Below, piece after piece: positions 24,010-36,048 of a DNA stretch of 64,000 nt. The position numbers were made by a program, and so were the translations under genes. The stretch comes from Polytrichum commune (taxonomy: Eukaryota > Streptophyta > Polytrichopsida > Polytrichales > Polytrichaceae). The stretch lies in contig OX485806.1 in assembly GCA_950295325.1 (NCBI GenBank), positions 47,425,169-47,489,168 on the forward strand, written 5' to 3'. The notes under the pieces are model-generated. The model did no database searches and was not told where the DNA came from. It saw only the letters and a list, made by a program, of their open reading frames with translations. Position 1 is the first letter of the stretch. Each line of letters begins with the position of its first letter.

Positions 24010-26930
24010 CTCGTCCTATCATGATATCCATCCTTGTTATTTTGCACTCAACAAGAGAATTAAATTTAAACCCTTGAAATAATATTACTATATGTCACAT
24101 GTCATATTTTTCTTCTAAAATAAACTTTAAATTAAGTGAAGAAACATTGTATGTCATAGAAAGTTATCAAAACATTGCTAAGCATCCCACATCTTATGTA
24201 TGTATTCATTTTAAATAAAACTAGTTATATCCAAACCACCTTAGCGATAATTAATATAGTTATCAAATATATCAATTATATAAAATATATATTCTTAACA
24301 ATACGTTTCTATCATTACAACAAAATAATTTTACAATATTGAAATAAAAAGAGATACATGTAATAAAATATTCATACGATGTAATAAACAATCATTGATA
24401 GTACCATTTAATTGGCCATAATTTAACAACATATATTATTGACTTATTTTCTATTTGCCCATTATTAAGGTTAGTCGGATATTCAAAGGACGATTCTACA
24501 CATATTTTAATAACATTTGAACATTTCTAATTAATATGAAAATTAAAAAAAGAAAATATTAAATTATATGAAAAACAAATTTCACCTACTTACAAAAACA
24601 AAGTTGGATCAAAATATCGATGTTTATGAAAAAATGTTTTATATGATCTATAAACTTCATGATGGTGCAAACAAAAATATGTCTAGTTTAATACTAAAAA
24701 CAATCAATGGAAATGAGTATTTTTCTTATTACACATTCATATAGATCAATATACATACCAATCATCAAAAATCTCAATGTTAAACCATAAAAATAGAACT
24801 TAAATCAAATTAATCAATAAATTTGTTTTACCTTATGTTCATTAGGCCTATCTATATGCCAATCTCACAAACTAGGAAGATTGAAAACAAAGGCATTTGT
24901 CCTAACAGGAATAATATCCATCAAAGGTTCATACTCTCCCTCATGTGTAAGAATAAACGATTTATTTTTTGAATAAAGTGATAATATGAGTTAAATATCT
25001 AACATATTAAATGTATCTAAATTTAAATTTAAATAATAAACTAAATTTTTATAAACATAAAAAATATTATATTATATTATATTTAGAAAAAATCATCAAA
25101 ATCGAATTTACCTGCAACAAAAAAATCATGCATATACTTTGTAGTCCTAGTCAATACTACAATATCTAGATAATCTATGTTTACTTAAATGGCCACATTT
25201 ATCAAAATAGGTTTTGAAATAAAACGCTAGAGTTAATTTTTTTGGATTTGGTTGACAAAACATCTATAGTCGCCGACATGTACAAGCACACTAGGTGGTA
25301 GTACTCAAGAAGTCTGAATTGCAATTGTCCTTCGTCAATGGTAATTCCTATTTCCATTAGATATGTCCGGAAAATGATCTTAGATATGTTTGTCTAGAAA
25401 CATTATTTGCTTAGTAGCATATACTAAAACTTGTCCAAATATTTGTTGTTATATTCATTAATGTATATATTAGACAACAAACCTAGACCGTGAATGAACT
25501 CCAAACATACCTCACAAATTTGATACATGTAAAACAAATTAATCATTTATTCACAATAATAAAATCTACCAGTTATGAAAATATTGTAAATTTAATATAA
25601 TCTGAAATTTCAGTCAATAATATGCATGACCACCACAATTCTAATGACACTTGGATTCAATTCTAATTTTAAATAGACAATGTCTTCCAAAACTTCAACT
25701 AAGCATCAAACAAATAATAAAATCATAAAAATAACCCATGTTTCCATACTTATTTCATAGCCAAATGCCATATGTTTCATTGAAAATATTTGTAAATACA
25801 ATGAATAATAATTTACAACTTCATTATGGGTTGCAAAGTCAAAGATATCCAAACATGAATAATAAAATCGCATAATATCTGAAAATGTACATTGAATTGC
25901 TCGAAGAGATTTTCATTATCAAGGTGCTTGCATATCCCAATAGAATTAACAACCTTTATAACCTTCAATGTCTTATAGGTAAAGTTGATGTCCACCATCC
26001 AAAACAAAATACCTCATAATTGAAATATGATCAATTTTTTTATATAACTTTGTTTTTCCAATTAAATTTATGACAAATTAGGCATTTATTGATCCTCCAA
26101 TTCAATATTAAAACTAAGTCTTCTCCAAAACTTATCATTGGATCATTAAATTATTAAATTAAAAAAAATGTAATGGATAAAAATAAGCCATAAGATTTTG
26201 GATCTCAATGCTAGTAGGTTTGGGGGGCAAATGGAGTTTAATTATGGGCATATTCTCATGTGGTTGTGCCTCCAACAAACGCTCTAGTGATCCAAATTTA
26301 TATTGATATTCATCTAGTCCCAAGTTGTCAACCTCTAGGAATTCCACCCTCCAACCACGTAGACCTCGACAATAGGAATACGGTGTTAGGGATTCTCGTT
26401 GAACCACATGTCAAGCGACAAAAAATCCACATGACACCACATAGACCCTGCATGGTTTGTCCACTATTTTCACCGATTGATGTGGGAATGACATTGAAGG
26501 TTCCGACATCACCACTCGTAATGGCTAATAATAGTTGAGGACATAGTTGACAAAAATGCAATTTGGACCATGAAATGGAATTGTAGTTGGTTTTCTTGCA
26601 ACACACAAACAAGGTCCAAGCGTTGAGGGCCCAAACGAGGAATTGATCATTCTTGTAAAATTGAACAAAAAAACTTACCATGTGGAAACTAAGGGACCAA
26701 AGACAAACACTGTCAACAAATCTAGAGTCACTAAAAGTTAGTTACACTTGGGTAACTGAGGGAAACTAGATGTTGGAAGATGCCTATACGGGCATTGTCA
26801 CAACCACCCTCATGTATGCAATGTGCAAGTGGGCATTGATGGACAAGTTTAAGCAAGCTATAAATATGTGCAAACAATGGCTTAATTATTGATTTCTATT
26901 CACTGCATTGCCGCCAACGGTTATCATGTA
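24010..26930. other. AT-rich spacer, no gene seen
   Basis: Very AT-rich with only short random ORFs. The block at 26330-26650 is paralogous to about 1750-2010, so at least that part is a dispersed repeat. Nothing else is recognised. Confidence 0.5.
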
Positions 26931-27829
26931 TGTTGCACACCTCTCCATGGAGAGTGCTTGAAACATCATGGGCACAAGGGCGACCCCGGATTGACACCCG
27001 GGATTTGTGGCGCCGTTGGTGATAGGGCCCAAGTGATCCTAGTGTGCATGAGGGCCCTAGGCGTTGGGAACGCCTCCCACCCACAAAGACTAGGAGGCAT
27101 AAGGATAAGGCCATCAACAATGAGTAGCTTATGGCGTGTGAATTCTAGAATGCCGAAGAACACCTCAATTGGAGGTGTGACCTAGGAGTGGGGTGCTATC
27201 CGGGGATTGCCAAAGTTTGAACAAGCATAACTTCCTCAACACTTGCCTTAATGAGGCAAGTGAGGAGTCCATAGACATCTTCATGAAACGTAGATGACGA
27301 TGGAATGGTTGCTTGTTAGCATTAGATCATACAAGAAAGTTATAGTGTTCTAAACATGTTGGGGGCTTCTAGCCCCAGTGGCAAAGGGAGAATGCTTTCT
27401 TGGCCCCAAATCTTGGTAGAGAAACAAAATGTTTATTGGCGGTGGATTACGGGCCCTGCCAAAAATCCTACATGCTTATATGGGTGAGGTAATGTGGCCG
27501 AACGACACGGCCTCCATGGGCTTTGGCCCAATGTGAGGTCATGGTTGCCTAATATGGTTTGGGTTGTTTTTGTGTTGCTCCGGCAACGCGATGATCAACA
27601 TAAGATTGGATTTCCATGGATGGAAATTCCCATCTAAGAATTGGTTACCAATTAAAAGGTCAGTCCCATAACCAAAGTAGGAGGGTTGGTTTCCCTCCTA
27701 TGAACTAAGGTCTGCGGTATGGGGAGCTAACCATTAGCATGGCCAAATACAAAGGGTTAGCACTCATGGTGCTTGCTGGAATTGAAAAATGACCAAATGA
27801 ATTAATGGAAAATAATAAGGGTTGCGACA
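26931..27829 (+). mobile_element. 5' LTR of the gypsy element
   Basis: Begins TGTTGCACACC and ends GGGTTGCGACA, followed after 2 bases by the primer site. It is about 900 bp, somewhat shorter than the 950-976 bp of its relatives through small deletions. A CTTATATGGG TATA-like box lies near 27477. Confidence 0.85.
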
Positions 27830-27831
27830 CG

Positions 27832-27846
27832 TGGTATCAAAGCAGG
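27832..27846 (+). other. Primer-binding site (initiator Met tRNA type)
   Basis: TGGTATCAAAGCAGG directly downstream of the 5' LTR matches the common plant TGGTATCAGAGC site with one change. Confidence 0.8.
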
Positions 27847-27883
27847 GTTCCAATTTTTGAGCTAGCACTTTGAGGGAGATATG

Positions 27884-29345
27884 GGTATCAAACGTGTGGG
27901 TTATGATGGTGAGCATGGGGTTTTCATTAGATTATGACATTCAAATTGGAACAAGCATCATGTACAAGTGGATTTTGACCACACCATTTATTATAATAAC
28001 AATGGTGGTGATCATGGTGGATTCGGTAAGGAAATGAGGGAGGCCTTTGAAAGGGCTCTCGCAAAGCTCAAAGATAATTCGGGCCAGATTACCGAATGCA
28101 CACATGAGCTTGGAAAATGGTGATGTTGGATTGAAATTCCAACACAAAATGTTTGGTAGGTGGTATTCTTGGAATGGACTTTGTGCAAACGAGGCACCCG
28201 GGGTGTCTTAAGGCTTATGTGCGCAAATTTAACACCCAAATGAATGGTACAACCAAGATAGATTAGTGGCTAAAAAACTTATCATATTAGATGGGGTTTC
28301 AAAAAAAAGGTGTTGGATGCCTTGCTCAAATTTCTAAAGCTCATTGAGGTCGTGGCGGGGATCATCAAAATTGCCAAGAGCATTAAAACTGATGAACCCG
28401 AAAGAAAGTTAGTCAGTGCTTTACAACAAACGGCTTGAGGGGGAATAAGTCCCAAGGCAAATCATGACCATACCGCGAATGGAATGTTGAAAGGTCATTT
28501 TGTGCTATGAAGGCAAATCATGCTTGTGTTACAAACATAATGTTGAAAGGTGGCTTTGTGGTACCAAATCAAATCATATTTGTGCTGCACACGGAATGTT
28601 AAAAGTTGGCTCAGCAAACCAAGCCAAATCTTGTTTGTCTTGTGAACGAAATGTTAGCAGTTGGTTTTGTGGCACCAATCCAAATCATATTTATGCCGCA
28701 GATGGAATGTTAGAACTTGGCTTTTATGGTACTAAGCCAAATCATGTTTATACCGCGGATAGAATGTTAGAAGTTGAACCAAATCATGTTTATACCGCGG
28801 ACTACATTTTAAGAATGTGGCATTGTATTACCAAGGCAATTCATGTGTGTGCCGCAGACAAAATGTTAGAAGGTGGCATTGTGGTACCAAGGCAATTCAT
28901 GTTTGTGCCACAGACGGATTGTCAGAAGGTGGCATTGTGATACCAAAACAAATCATGTTGTTGCCGAGGATCAAATGTTAGATGGTGGCTTTGTGACCAA
29001 GGCTAATAGCTTTAGGCCAATGCCAAGTCTTTTGTGCAACATGGCCCAAATCAATGGGAAAAATGTCTCATGGATAGACAAAGATGCAATACACTCCTTC
29101 ATGAGCCCGAAGCTCACAAGGGAATTGAGGCTTGCCGACAAGTAAAGTAGACAAACCCATCAACGTGCGGTTTACAAAGGCCAAAATGCATGACATAGAG
29201 GAGGTGGCTATGCATTTAACCTTCTAATTTGGGACATTGGATTTTTGTGAAGATTTCACATTATGTGAAATAGATGAAGGACATGTCATTATGAAGGTCA
29301 CCTTCTTTGACACTCACATGGTAGATGTGAGGCGCAAGCTGATGC
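27884..29345 (+). pseudogene. Gypsy gag-protease remnant
   Basis: The gag start (MGIKRVGYDGEH) is near 27885. About 28470-28990 is an array of roughly ten degenerate units of about 57 bp, with Cys pairs such as KSCLSCERNV-SSWFCGT and NHICAADGML. About 29040-29145 encodes a retropepsin-like NVSWIDKDAIHSFMSPKLTR, where the family has a D-(S/T)-G-A-T-H-S-F active site, so the catalytic motif is damaged. Frames are broken throughout. The region is interrupted by the hAT-like element at 29363. Confidence 0.65.
28470..28990 (+). repeat. About ten degenerate 57-bp tandem units in gag
   Basis: Each unit starts near ATGTTAGAAGGTGGCATTGTG and ends AATCATGTTTGTGCCGCAGA. Variants at 28505, 28543, 28597, 28650, 28708, 28763, 28806, 28861, 28918 and 28973 are clear by eye. 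In one frame most units keep Cys-x-x-Cys ... Cys, so they may descend from an expanded series of gag zinc knuckles, though the His position is lost. Confidence 0.6.
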
Positions 29346-29362
29346 GTTTGTGATGTGCCATG

Positions 29363-30078
29363 CTCGGGGGGTGCACCTTTCATTAAAACCTAGAATCACG
29401 TGCGTTCACTGCATACTCTAAAAACCCCCTATATACAAATTATTTTTTGTGAAATGAAGTAATACACATACAATTGCAACAACAAATATACAAGTGACAA
29501 TATGTATGCACAAAAGAACATCAATTCATATATAGTCATTAACATAAGTATACAAATATACTTTTGAACAATAATCAACCCCTATAATATGTATAACAAA
29601 ATATCCTAGCTTTCATCAACAAAGTTGTTGAAAACTTTTTCATCTCCCGGATGTAACTCATAAACATTTGATTCACCAATATATGTCATTATAGCCAATA
29701 CAATTATTGTCTCTAAGTCTACCATCAAATGATCAGTAAGATCATATGTCCACTTGTTGTTAGCCCCTTTTTGATACCAACATAAACCAATCTCCACGTT
29801 TGATGGACGGTCCATCAAGTCAATTAGATCCCTATACTCCACCCAACAATTACAAAACTTCCTCCGCATCCAATATGAAAACTTATGATATGTGATATAG
29901 TAACAGTACCATACAAGTACAATTATTGTATATTTTTTAAAGGCCTTCCATATATGTACGTAATTATAAATTATAACATGTATACCATATGTATACGTAA
30001 TACGGCAAGGTCCAAATCAATACCCCTCCTGTGCACTCACGTATACTCGTACATGTTTAGTACAGTGCACCCCCCGAG
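29363..30078. mobile_element. hAT-like non-autonomous DNA transposon
   Basis: Perfect 14-bp terminal inverted repeats (CTCGGGGGGTGCAC and GTGCACCCCCCGAG) are flanked by a perfect 8-bp direct repeat, GTGCCATG, at 29355-29362 and 30079-30086. An 8-bp duplication is the hallmark of hAT elements. At 716 bp it has no transposase. A minus-strand frame of 87 codons (29606-29869) is not recognisable. It sits inside gypsy protease/RT-proximal sequence. Confidence 0.85.
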
Positions 30079-30199
30079 GTGCCATGATGGCAAACAATTG
30101 AATTTGCAATTGACTAGGAATCCTATGGTAAGAGGAACTAAGTTGAATTTGATTTTAAGGGACGCAATGAATAATGAAAAAAATAATGGTCGTGGTTCA

Positions 30200-30626
30200 A
30201 TTGGAGCAACTCAAAGGAACCCATAGAGATGCTAGGAAAGATGAGCCTCCTCCAAACCACATTCATGGAATTTTGGTGAGGATTAAGGATGTATTTACTA
30301 ATGTGTTGCTTAAAATGTTACCGCCAAGCAATGAAAAAACAACTTTGCTAAGCAAGAAATTGACTTCTTGAACTATGTAGTGACAAATGAAGTTGGTGGA
30401 CGTACATAAAGAAGGTCAAGACAATCCAAGAAGAGAAGTGGCTCTTGACTCAAAAAAGGCTTAGATCATTGGTTGGCCTAGCCAACTACTACCACCACTT
30501 CATTCGAGAATTTTCTAAGGTTGCTAGGACCTTCCTCAACTTGTTAAAAAAATGGCTATCACAAAACTAAGATGAGCATTGTCACCAAGTCTTTGGGGAG
30601 CTGAAGAGCAAGTTCTTTTCGCAAGA
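30200..30626 (+). pseudogene. Gypsy RT-flanking remnants, RT core deleted
   Basis: ILVRIKDVFTNVLLKMLPPSNE (about 30270-30340) resembles the stretch just before the gypsy RT. Within tens of bases follow EIDFLNYVVTNEVGG and then LVGLANYYHHFIREFSKVA (about 30465-30525), which normally come after the RT catalytic core. The core, including the YxDD region, is absent. Frames are broken. A solo LTR follows. Confidence 0.7.
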
Positions 30627-31599
30627 TGTCGCGCACCTCTGCATGAGGAGTGCCCGAAACACCATGGGCACAAGGGGGACCCCGGAGTGACACCCGGGAC
30701 TTGTGGCGCCGTTGGTGAGAGGGCCCAAGTGATCGTAGTGTGGATGAGGGCCCCGGGCGTTGGGAACGCCTCCCACCCACGCAGACTAGGAGGCACAAGG
30801 GTAAGGCCATGAGCTATGCGTAGCTCATGGCGTGGTGATTCTAGAATGCTCAAGAACACCTCAATCGGAGGTGTGAGCTAGGAGTTATGGCCATTTGAGT
30901 GGGGCGCTGTCCCGCGACAGCGCCCTGGTACAGCAATGCCTGGGAGTGATTCCCGGGACTGCCAAGGTTCAAACAGGCATAACTTCCTCAATACTTGCCT
31001 GAATGGGGCAAGTAAGGAATCCATCAGCATCTACGTGAAGCGTAGATGTAGATGGAGGGGTCGGTTGTTAGTATCAGACTTCAGACAAGGAAGTTATGAT
31101 GGTCTGAAGCTGCTGGGGGCTTCTAGGCCCAGCGGCTAAGAGAAAGTGTCCACCTGGCCCCAACTCTTGGTAGAGAGACAAAAGGTCTCTTGACGGTGGG
31201 GTAGGGGCCCCGCGTAGAGTCCTAGAGGCTTATATGGGTGAGGTGGTGTGGCCTCACCCACCCGAGGCCGAACGGCACGGCCTCCATGGGCATTGGCCCA
31301 ATGTGAGGCCATAGTTGCCTAGTATGGTTCGGGTTGTTATAATGGTGCTCCGGCAATGCGATGATCAACATAGGATTGGACTTCCATATATGGAAGTCCA
31401 CATCTAAGGATTGGTTACCGATTAAAAGGGTGAGTCCCGAAAGCAAAGTAGGAGGGTTGTTTCCCTCCTATGAACTATAAGGTCAGGGGTAGGAGGAGCT
31501 AACCATTAGCATGGCGGAATGCAAATGGTTAGCGCTCGTAACCTTTGCTAAAATTGAAAATTGGCAAGATGGTCAAGGGGGCTAGCAAGGGTTGCGACA
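30627..31599 (+). mobile_element. Solo LTR nested in gypsy element
   Basis: 973 bp, TGTCGCGCACC to GGGTTGCGACA, flanked by a perfect 5-bp duplication CAAGA (30622-30626 and 31600-31604). Gypsy coding sequence is interrupted between RT/RNase H linker and RNase H. Confidence 0.92.
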
Positions 31600-31604
31600 C
31601 AAGA

Positions 31605-31735
31605 TGTGGTCAAGTTTCCAGGTTTTCACAAGCATTTTGAGGTGCATATGAAGGTGAGTGACTCTGGCATTGGCGGATTGTAGATGTAAGATGGATGGCC
31701 ATTGCATATGAGAACATTAAGCTCAATGGTTGTCG
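31605..31735 (+). pseudogene. Gypsy RNase H segment, first copy
   Basis: Encodes a broken HFEVHMKVSDSGIGGL, then DGWPLHM, matching the start of a gypsy RNase H (a D-A-S-D-x-x-I-G-G motif). A near duplicate occurs at 34243-34390, 2.6 kb away. Confidence 0.65.
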
Positions 31736-33996
31736 GAACTTGTCCGACTTGTAGAAGAAATGGCTATTCCAAGAGCGGGAAGAGCCTTGTCACCTCTGAT
31801 TGAGTTGTTCTTGGTATGGATGCACTGGATGTACCAAACATCATGGTATGGGTGTACCAGTTGTTTGAAAATTCCCAAGTCGTAGGGTGTGTACATACAT
31901 GTGTAGGTGGGTGGGGGCGTGGTGAGGTGAGTCATTGTTGTAAAGTGGAAGATGGAAGCAATGTCATTCTTTGGGAAGTGGGAGCGGAGGCTCATGTTTG
32001 AGTGAGTATGTCTAGAATGTGGTTGGGATTTGGATGGATGTGCCAAACAAAGAAAACACGAGGGTGGAACTTATTTAGCATGCTAAGAGGTGCCAAAATG
32101 AGTTTATTCACTTTAGCAGAATATGTTCTTCCTTCATATGTATGCACTACATTTGAGCATACTCAAGAAGTGGTACGAAATAACCTGAAGTCGATGGTCA
32201 ATTTGGCTAAAAATAATTCCAAAAATATAAGCCGGTTTTTTTGGAAAATCTAGGCATGTTTCATTGAATCCAGGCATCCTATCCTTCACAATTGCCAACA
32301 TATGAAAACATTGTTAAATTCTACAAAATTAAATAGATATTTGTTTGTGATTAATTGTAGTCTGGTGGGAAGCGGAGGAGTCCATGTAGAGAAGTCAAGT
32401 TCATCCTCACTCATCCTCAAGAATATGGGTAAGCATTAAAGTACAAGACTGTAGAACTTTGTCTGAGGGTTCATACATGCTGGTATCTTTTTGTGGTATC
32501 TCTTACCTTCGTGGTAAAGGTACATTGATTTGCACTCGGCCCATTTTTACACACCATTAAGTTAAGTTACCACATATTTTAAGATTATGTTATCTTACCA
32601 TTGGGTTATATGTTTTCTTTCTTAAAAATGTCTCAACATTTACGGTAAGTTAGGACATGGGCGTGAGGAGGGTTAACTTATGTTACACCCTGTATGTAGT
32701 GAGATACAAGTTAGAGAAATGGTGTGATTCCAACTTTGCATACAAACATTTAGACTTGCAGAGAAACAAATTGACTTTGTAGAGAGATGGATAAATTTTG
32801 TGGGCATACAATTTTGGCAAAACAAACATGTGAACTTTATGGCAGGACCTTGGGGTCCCGCACATAATTTTTTTCAAAACGTCATTAATTATTTAATTGT
32901 TGGAGTGCTTATGTTGCAACATAAACCTAAACTTGGGCTAAACCCTAGACCTGGGCCCTAAACATGTAGCCGTTGGCTATTGCATCTCGTTGCATACTGT
33001 TCGATCTCTCTTGCTCTCAGCTAAGTTATCTTTGCCCTCTTGTTCTCTTCACTCATTTGTGTTTTGTAATCGCTACTCTTTCATAGGCGTTAGTTAGCAT
33101 AATCATCAGGAACTCGATTGATAGTGTAGATGAATGTTTTGAATTTCTTGATTCACTCCTGCACGAGCTGGTCGGATATGATGCGGCTGAAGATTGAAAG
33201 AGCAAGCCCATTACTAATCTCGTGATGGCAATGGATGAGGTGGAGGCATTCTTGAACATGTTCCTTGATTATGTATTGGCACAACGGTGGCAACTTTACA
33301 TCAAGCGCTACCTCATCGAGTTAATATTAGCACCTGATTCATCGATGCAATCCTTGGCGTTGAGGGAGTCGAAGATAGGCTAGAGATTGTCATCATTAGG
33401 TGTTACGACGACAATGTCCATGCTGCAAATTGTAGACGTGCAAAGCTGATCAGGTGGAATTGGTGGCTCTCATAAGACGGTGATTTGGCGGCAACACCAT
33501 TTTCCATTAGCAAATCAAAAGGAGACTGTTTTGAATCAAAAGGTATCCTCATGAATCGGATCTAGAGCGGACTGTCCGAGCGTGAAATTCGAGCCATTTT
33601 GCCTATCGGTGGCTCGACGATTAGTCGATTACATAAGGTACTCACTGATAGAATGGACAATCTTTGCACACGTCGTCCCTCGTGCTTCTGTGCTCATGCA
33701 CTTTATGTAGCCGACCTCACAGCGATCAAGGCAAACGTGCTGACGTGGGAGGTCGAGGACAGTTTCCCCGTGCCTATCGGCGTCCTAAGTAATATCTTGA
33801 AGGCCACATTCTCTTTGCTTTATGAACGCTACAAGGCCAATGTTAAAACCACCAATGATAGTGGTCGCGTTTTATCTTAAGCATGTTGGATCCAGTACAT
33901 TCACATGTTATTCCTTGGCCTTCACTTGTCTCAAAGCGCTGAAGACGTATGTGATTGTTGCGTTCTAATCATGATTCAGCTTGCATGCGACGACTG
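31736..33996. other. Unassigned insertion inside the gypsy element
   Basis: This 2.26-kb stretch separates two copies of the RNase H start. Its longest frame is 93 codons at 33599-33880 (plus), with no recognisable domain. No inverted ends or LTR pair are evident. It may be another retroelement fragment or the remnant of an unequal exchange. Confidence 0.35.
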
Positions 33997-34233
33997 TCGC
34001 ATACTTCTTGATGAGGAGTGCCCGAAACACCATGAGTACAAAGGGGACCCCGGAGTGACACCCAAGATTTGTGGCGTCGTTGGTGAGAGGGCCCCAGGAG
34101 TTGGGAACGCCTCCCACCCATGGAGAGTAGGAGGCACAAGGATAAAGCCATGAGCTATGCGTAGCTTATGGCGTGTAGATTTTAAAATAACTCAAGAATA
34201 ACTCAATCAGAGGTGTGAGCTAGGAGTTATGGC
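33997..34233 (+). mobile_element. Truncated LTR (5' 237 bp)
   Basis: Begins TGTCGCATACTTC and follows the LTR consensus through the GTGAGAGGGCCC and GAGCTAGGAGTTATGG blocks, then stops. It ends abruptly 10 bases before gypsy RNase H sequence resumes. Confidence 0.75.
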
Positions 34234-34242
34234 TTAAGAAAA

Positions 34243-35069
34243 AGTTATCTTCGTCGCCCGTGCTCAAATTCACGGGATTGACAAACCTTTTGAGGTGCAT
34301 ACAGGGGCAAGTGACTTTGCCATTGGCGGATTGTTGATGAAAGATGGATGGCCATTGCATATGGGAACATGAAGCTCAATGGTTGTAAAAGGAGACGGCC
34401 AACTAATGAGAAAATATTTCTTTGCCATAGTGCATTGCTTGAAGACATGGCGACATTATTTGGGGTTGCACAAAGCAAAGGTCTACACTAGCAATGTGTC
34501 CTCAAAGCATTTTGAGATACAAGCGCAAGTGAGCGCTAAGTCATTGTGGTGGCATGATAGTTGGCACTTATAAAGGTGGATTTGATCCACAAACCGGACC
34601 GTGGCATTGTGTGTCGGATGCGCTACGTAGACGGGAAGAGTTCCAAGCAATGAGAAACATCCAAACTTTGTCGGTGAAGAAAACTTGTGATGCGATATAC
34701 GGGAGGAATATTTTAATTACCCCGATGTTCAAAAGCTTCTAGGTGAGCTTTGCAAGAGGAAGGTGCTCAAAGAGGTTAAGTTGGTGGACGGATTATTCAA
34801 GTATAAGCAAAGTCGGGTGGATGTGCCACAAGGCAAGTTGAGGCTATCAATTTTAAAAGAAGAATATGATAGTCACATTTCCGGCCATAGAGGAGAGATA
34901 AACAATTGCCATAGAATGGTATCAAGGAGGTACCATTGGTGGTGCATAAAGGAAGATATACCCCACTTTGTGAAGGCTTGGATGAAGTGCCAAGTAAAAT
35001 GAGCCTTTTATCAAACGCAAGGCGGCTTCTTACAACCGTTCCCTATCCCGCCAAGGCCATGGCATAGTA
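34243..35069 (+). pseudogene. Gypsy RNase H and integrase zinc-finger remnant
   Basis: PFEVHTGASDFAIGGLLMKDGWPLHMG (about 34285-34370) is the RNase H start, followed in another frame by KYFFAIVHCLKTWRHYLG. About 34763-35002 encodes an H-H-C-C integrase finger: H-x3-H at SHISGHRGE and C at VKAWMKCQVK, with the Trp-rich RRYHWWCI between. The second Cys is two residues after the first, as in the family. The reading frame shifts several times. Confidence 0.75.
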
Positions 35070-36043
35070 TGTCGCGCACCTCTCCATGAGGAGTGCCCGA
35101 AACACCATGGGCACAAAGGGGACCCTGGAGTGACACCCGGGATTTGTGGCGCCCTTGGTGAGAGGGCCCAAATGATCCTAGTGTGGGTGGAGGGCCCGGG
35201 CGTTGGAAATGCCTCCCACCCACGGAGATTAGGAAGGCACGAGGGTAAGGCCATAAGCTATGTGTAGCTTATGGCGTGGTGATTCTAGAATGCTCAAGAT
35301 CACCTGTATGGGAGGTGTGAGCTAGGAGTTATGACAATTGGAGTGGGGCGCTGTCCCGGGACAGTGCCCTGGTACGGCAGTGGCCTGGGAGTGGTTCCCG
35401 GGAGTGCCAAGGTTTGAACAGATATAACTTTCTTAATACTTGGCCAAATGAGGCAAAAGAGGAGTCCATCGGCATCTACGTGAAGCGTAGATGAAGATGG
35501 AGTGGTTGGTTGTTAGCATCAGACATCATACAAGGAAGTTATGATGGTCTGAAGCTGTTGGGGGCTTCTAGGCCCAGCAGCTAAGGGAAAATGTCTACTT
35601 GGCCCCAACTCTTGGTAGAGAGACAAAAGGTTTCTTGACAATGGGGTAGGGGCCCCGCCTAAAATGCTAGAGGCTTATATGGGTGAGGTGGTGTGGCCTC
35701 ACCCACCCGAGGCTGAACGGCACGGCCTTCATGGGCTTTGGCCCATCGTAAGGCCATAGTTGCATAGTATGGTTCGGGTTGTTGTAGTGTTGCTTCGGCA
35801 TCGCGATGATCAACATAAGATTGGACTTTCATGGATGGAAGTCCACATTGAAGAATTGGTTACCGATTAAGGAGTGAGTCCCGAAAGCAAAGTAGGAATG
35901 TTGGTTCCCTCTTATGAACTATAAGGTCCGGGGTAGGAGAAGCTAATCATTAGCATGGCGGAATGCGAAGGGTTAGCGCTCGTAACCTTTGCTAGAAACA
36001 AAAATTGGCAAGCTTGTTAAGGGGGCTAGCAAGGGTTGCGACA
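35070..36043 (+). mobile_element. Solo LTR nested in gypsy integrase
   Basis: 974 bp, TGTCGCGCACC to GGGTTGCGACA, with a perfect 5-bp duplication TAGTA (35065-35069 and 36044-36048). It splits the integrase between the RPWH and MDLI motifs. Confidence 0.92.
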
Positions 36044-36048
36044 TAGTA

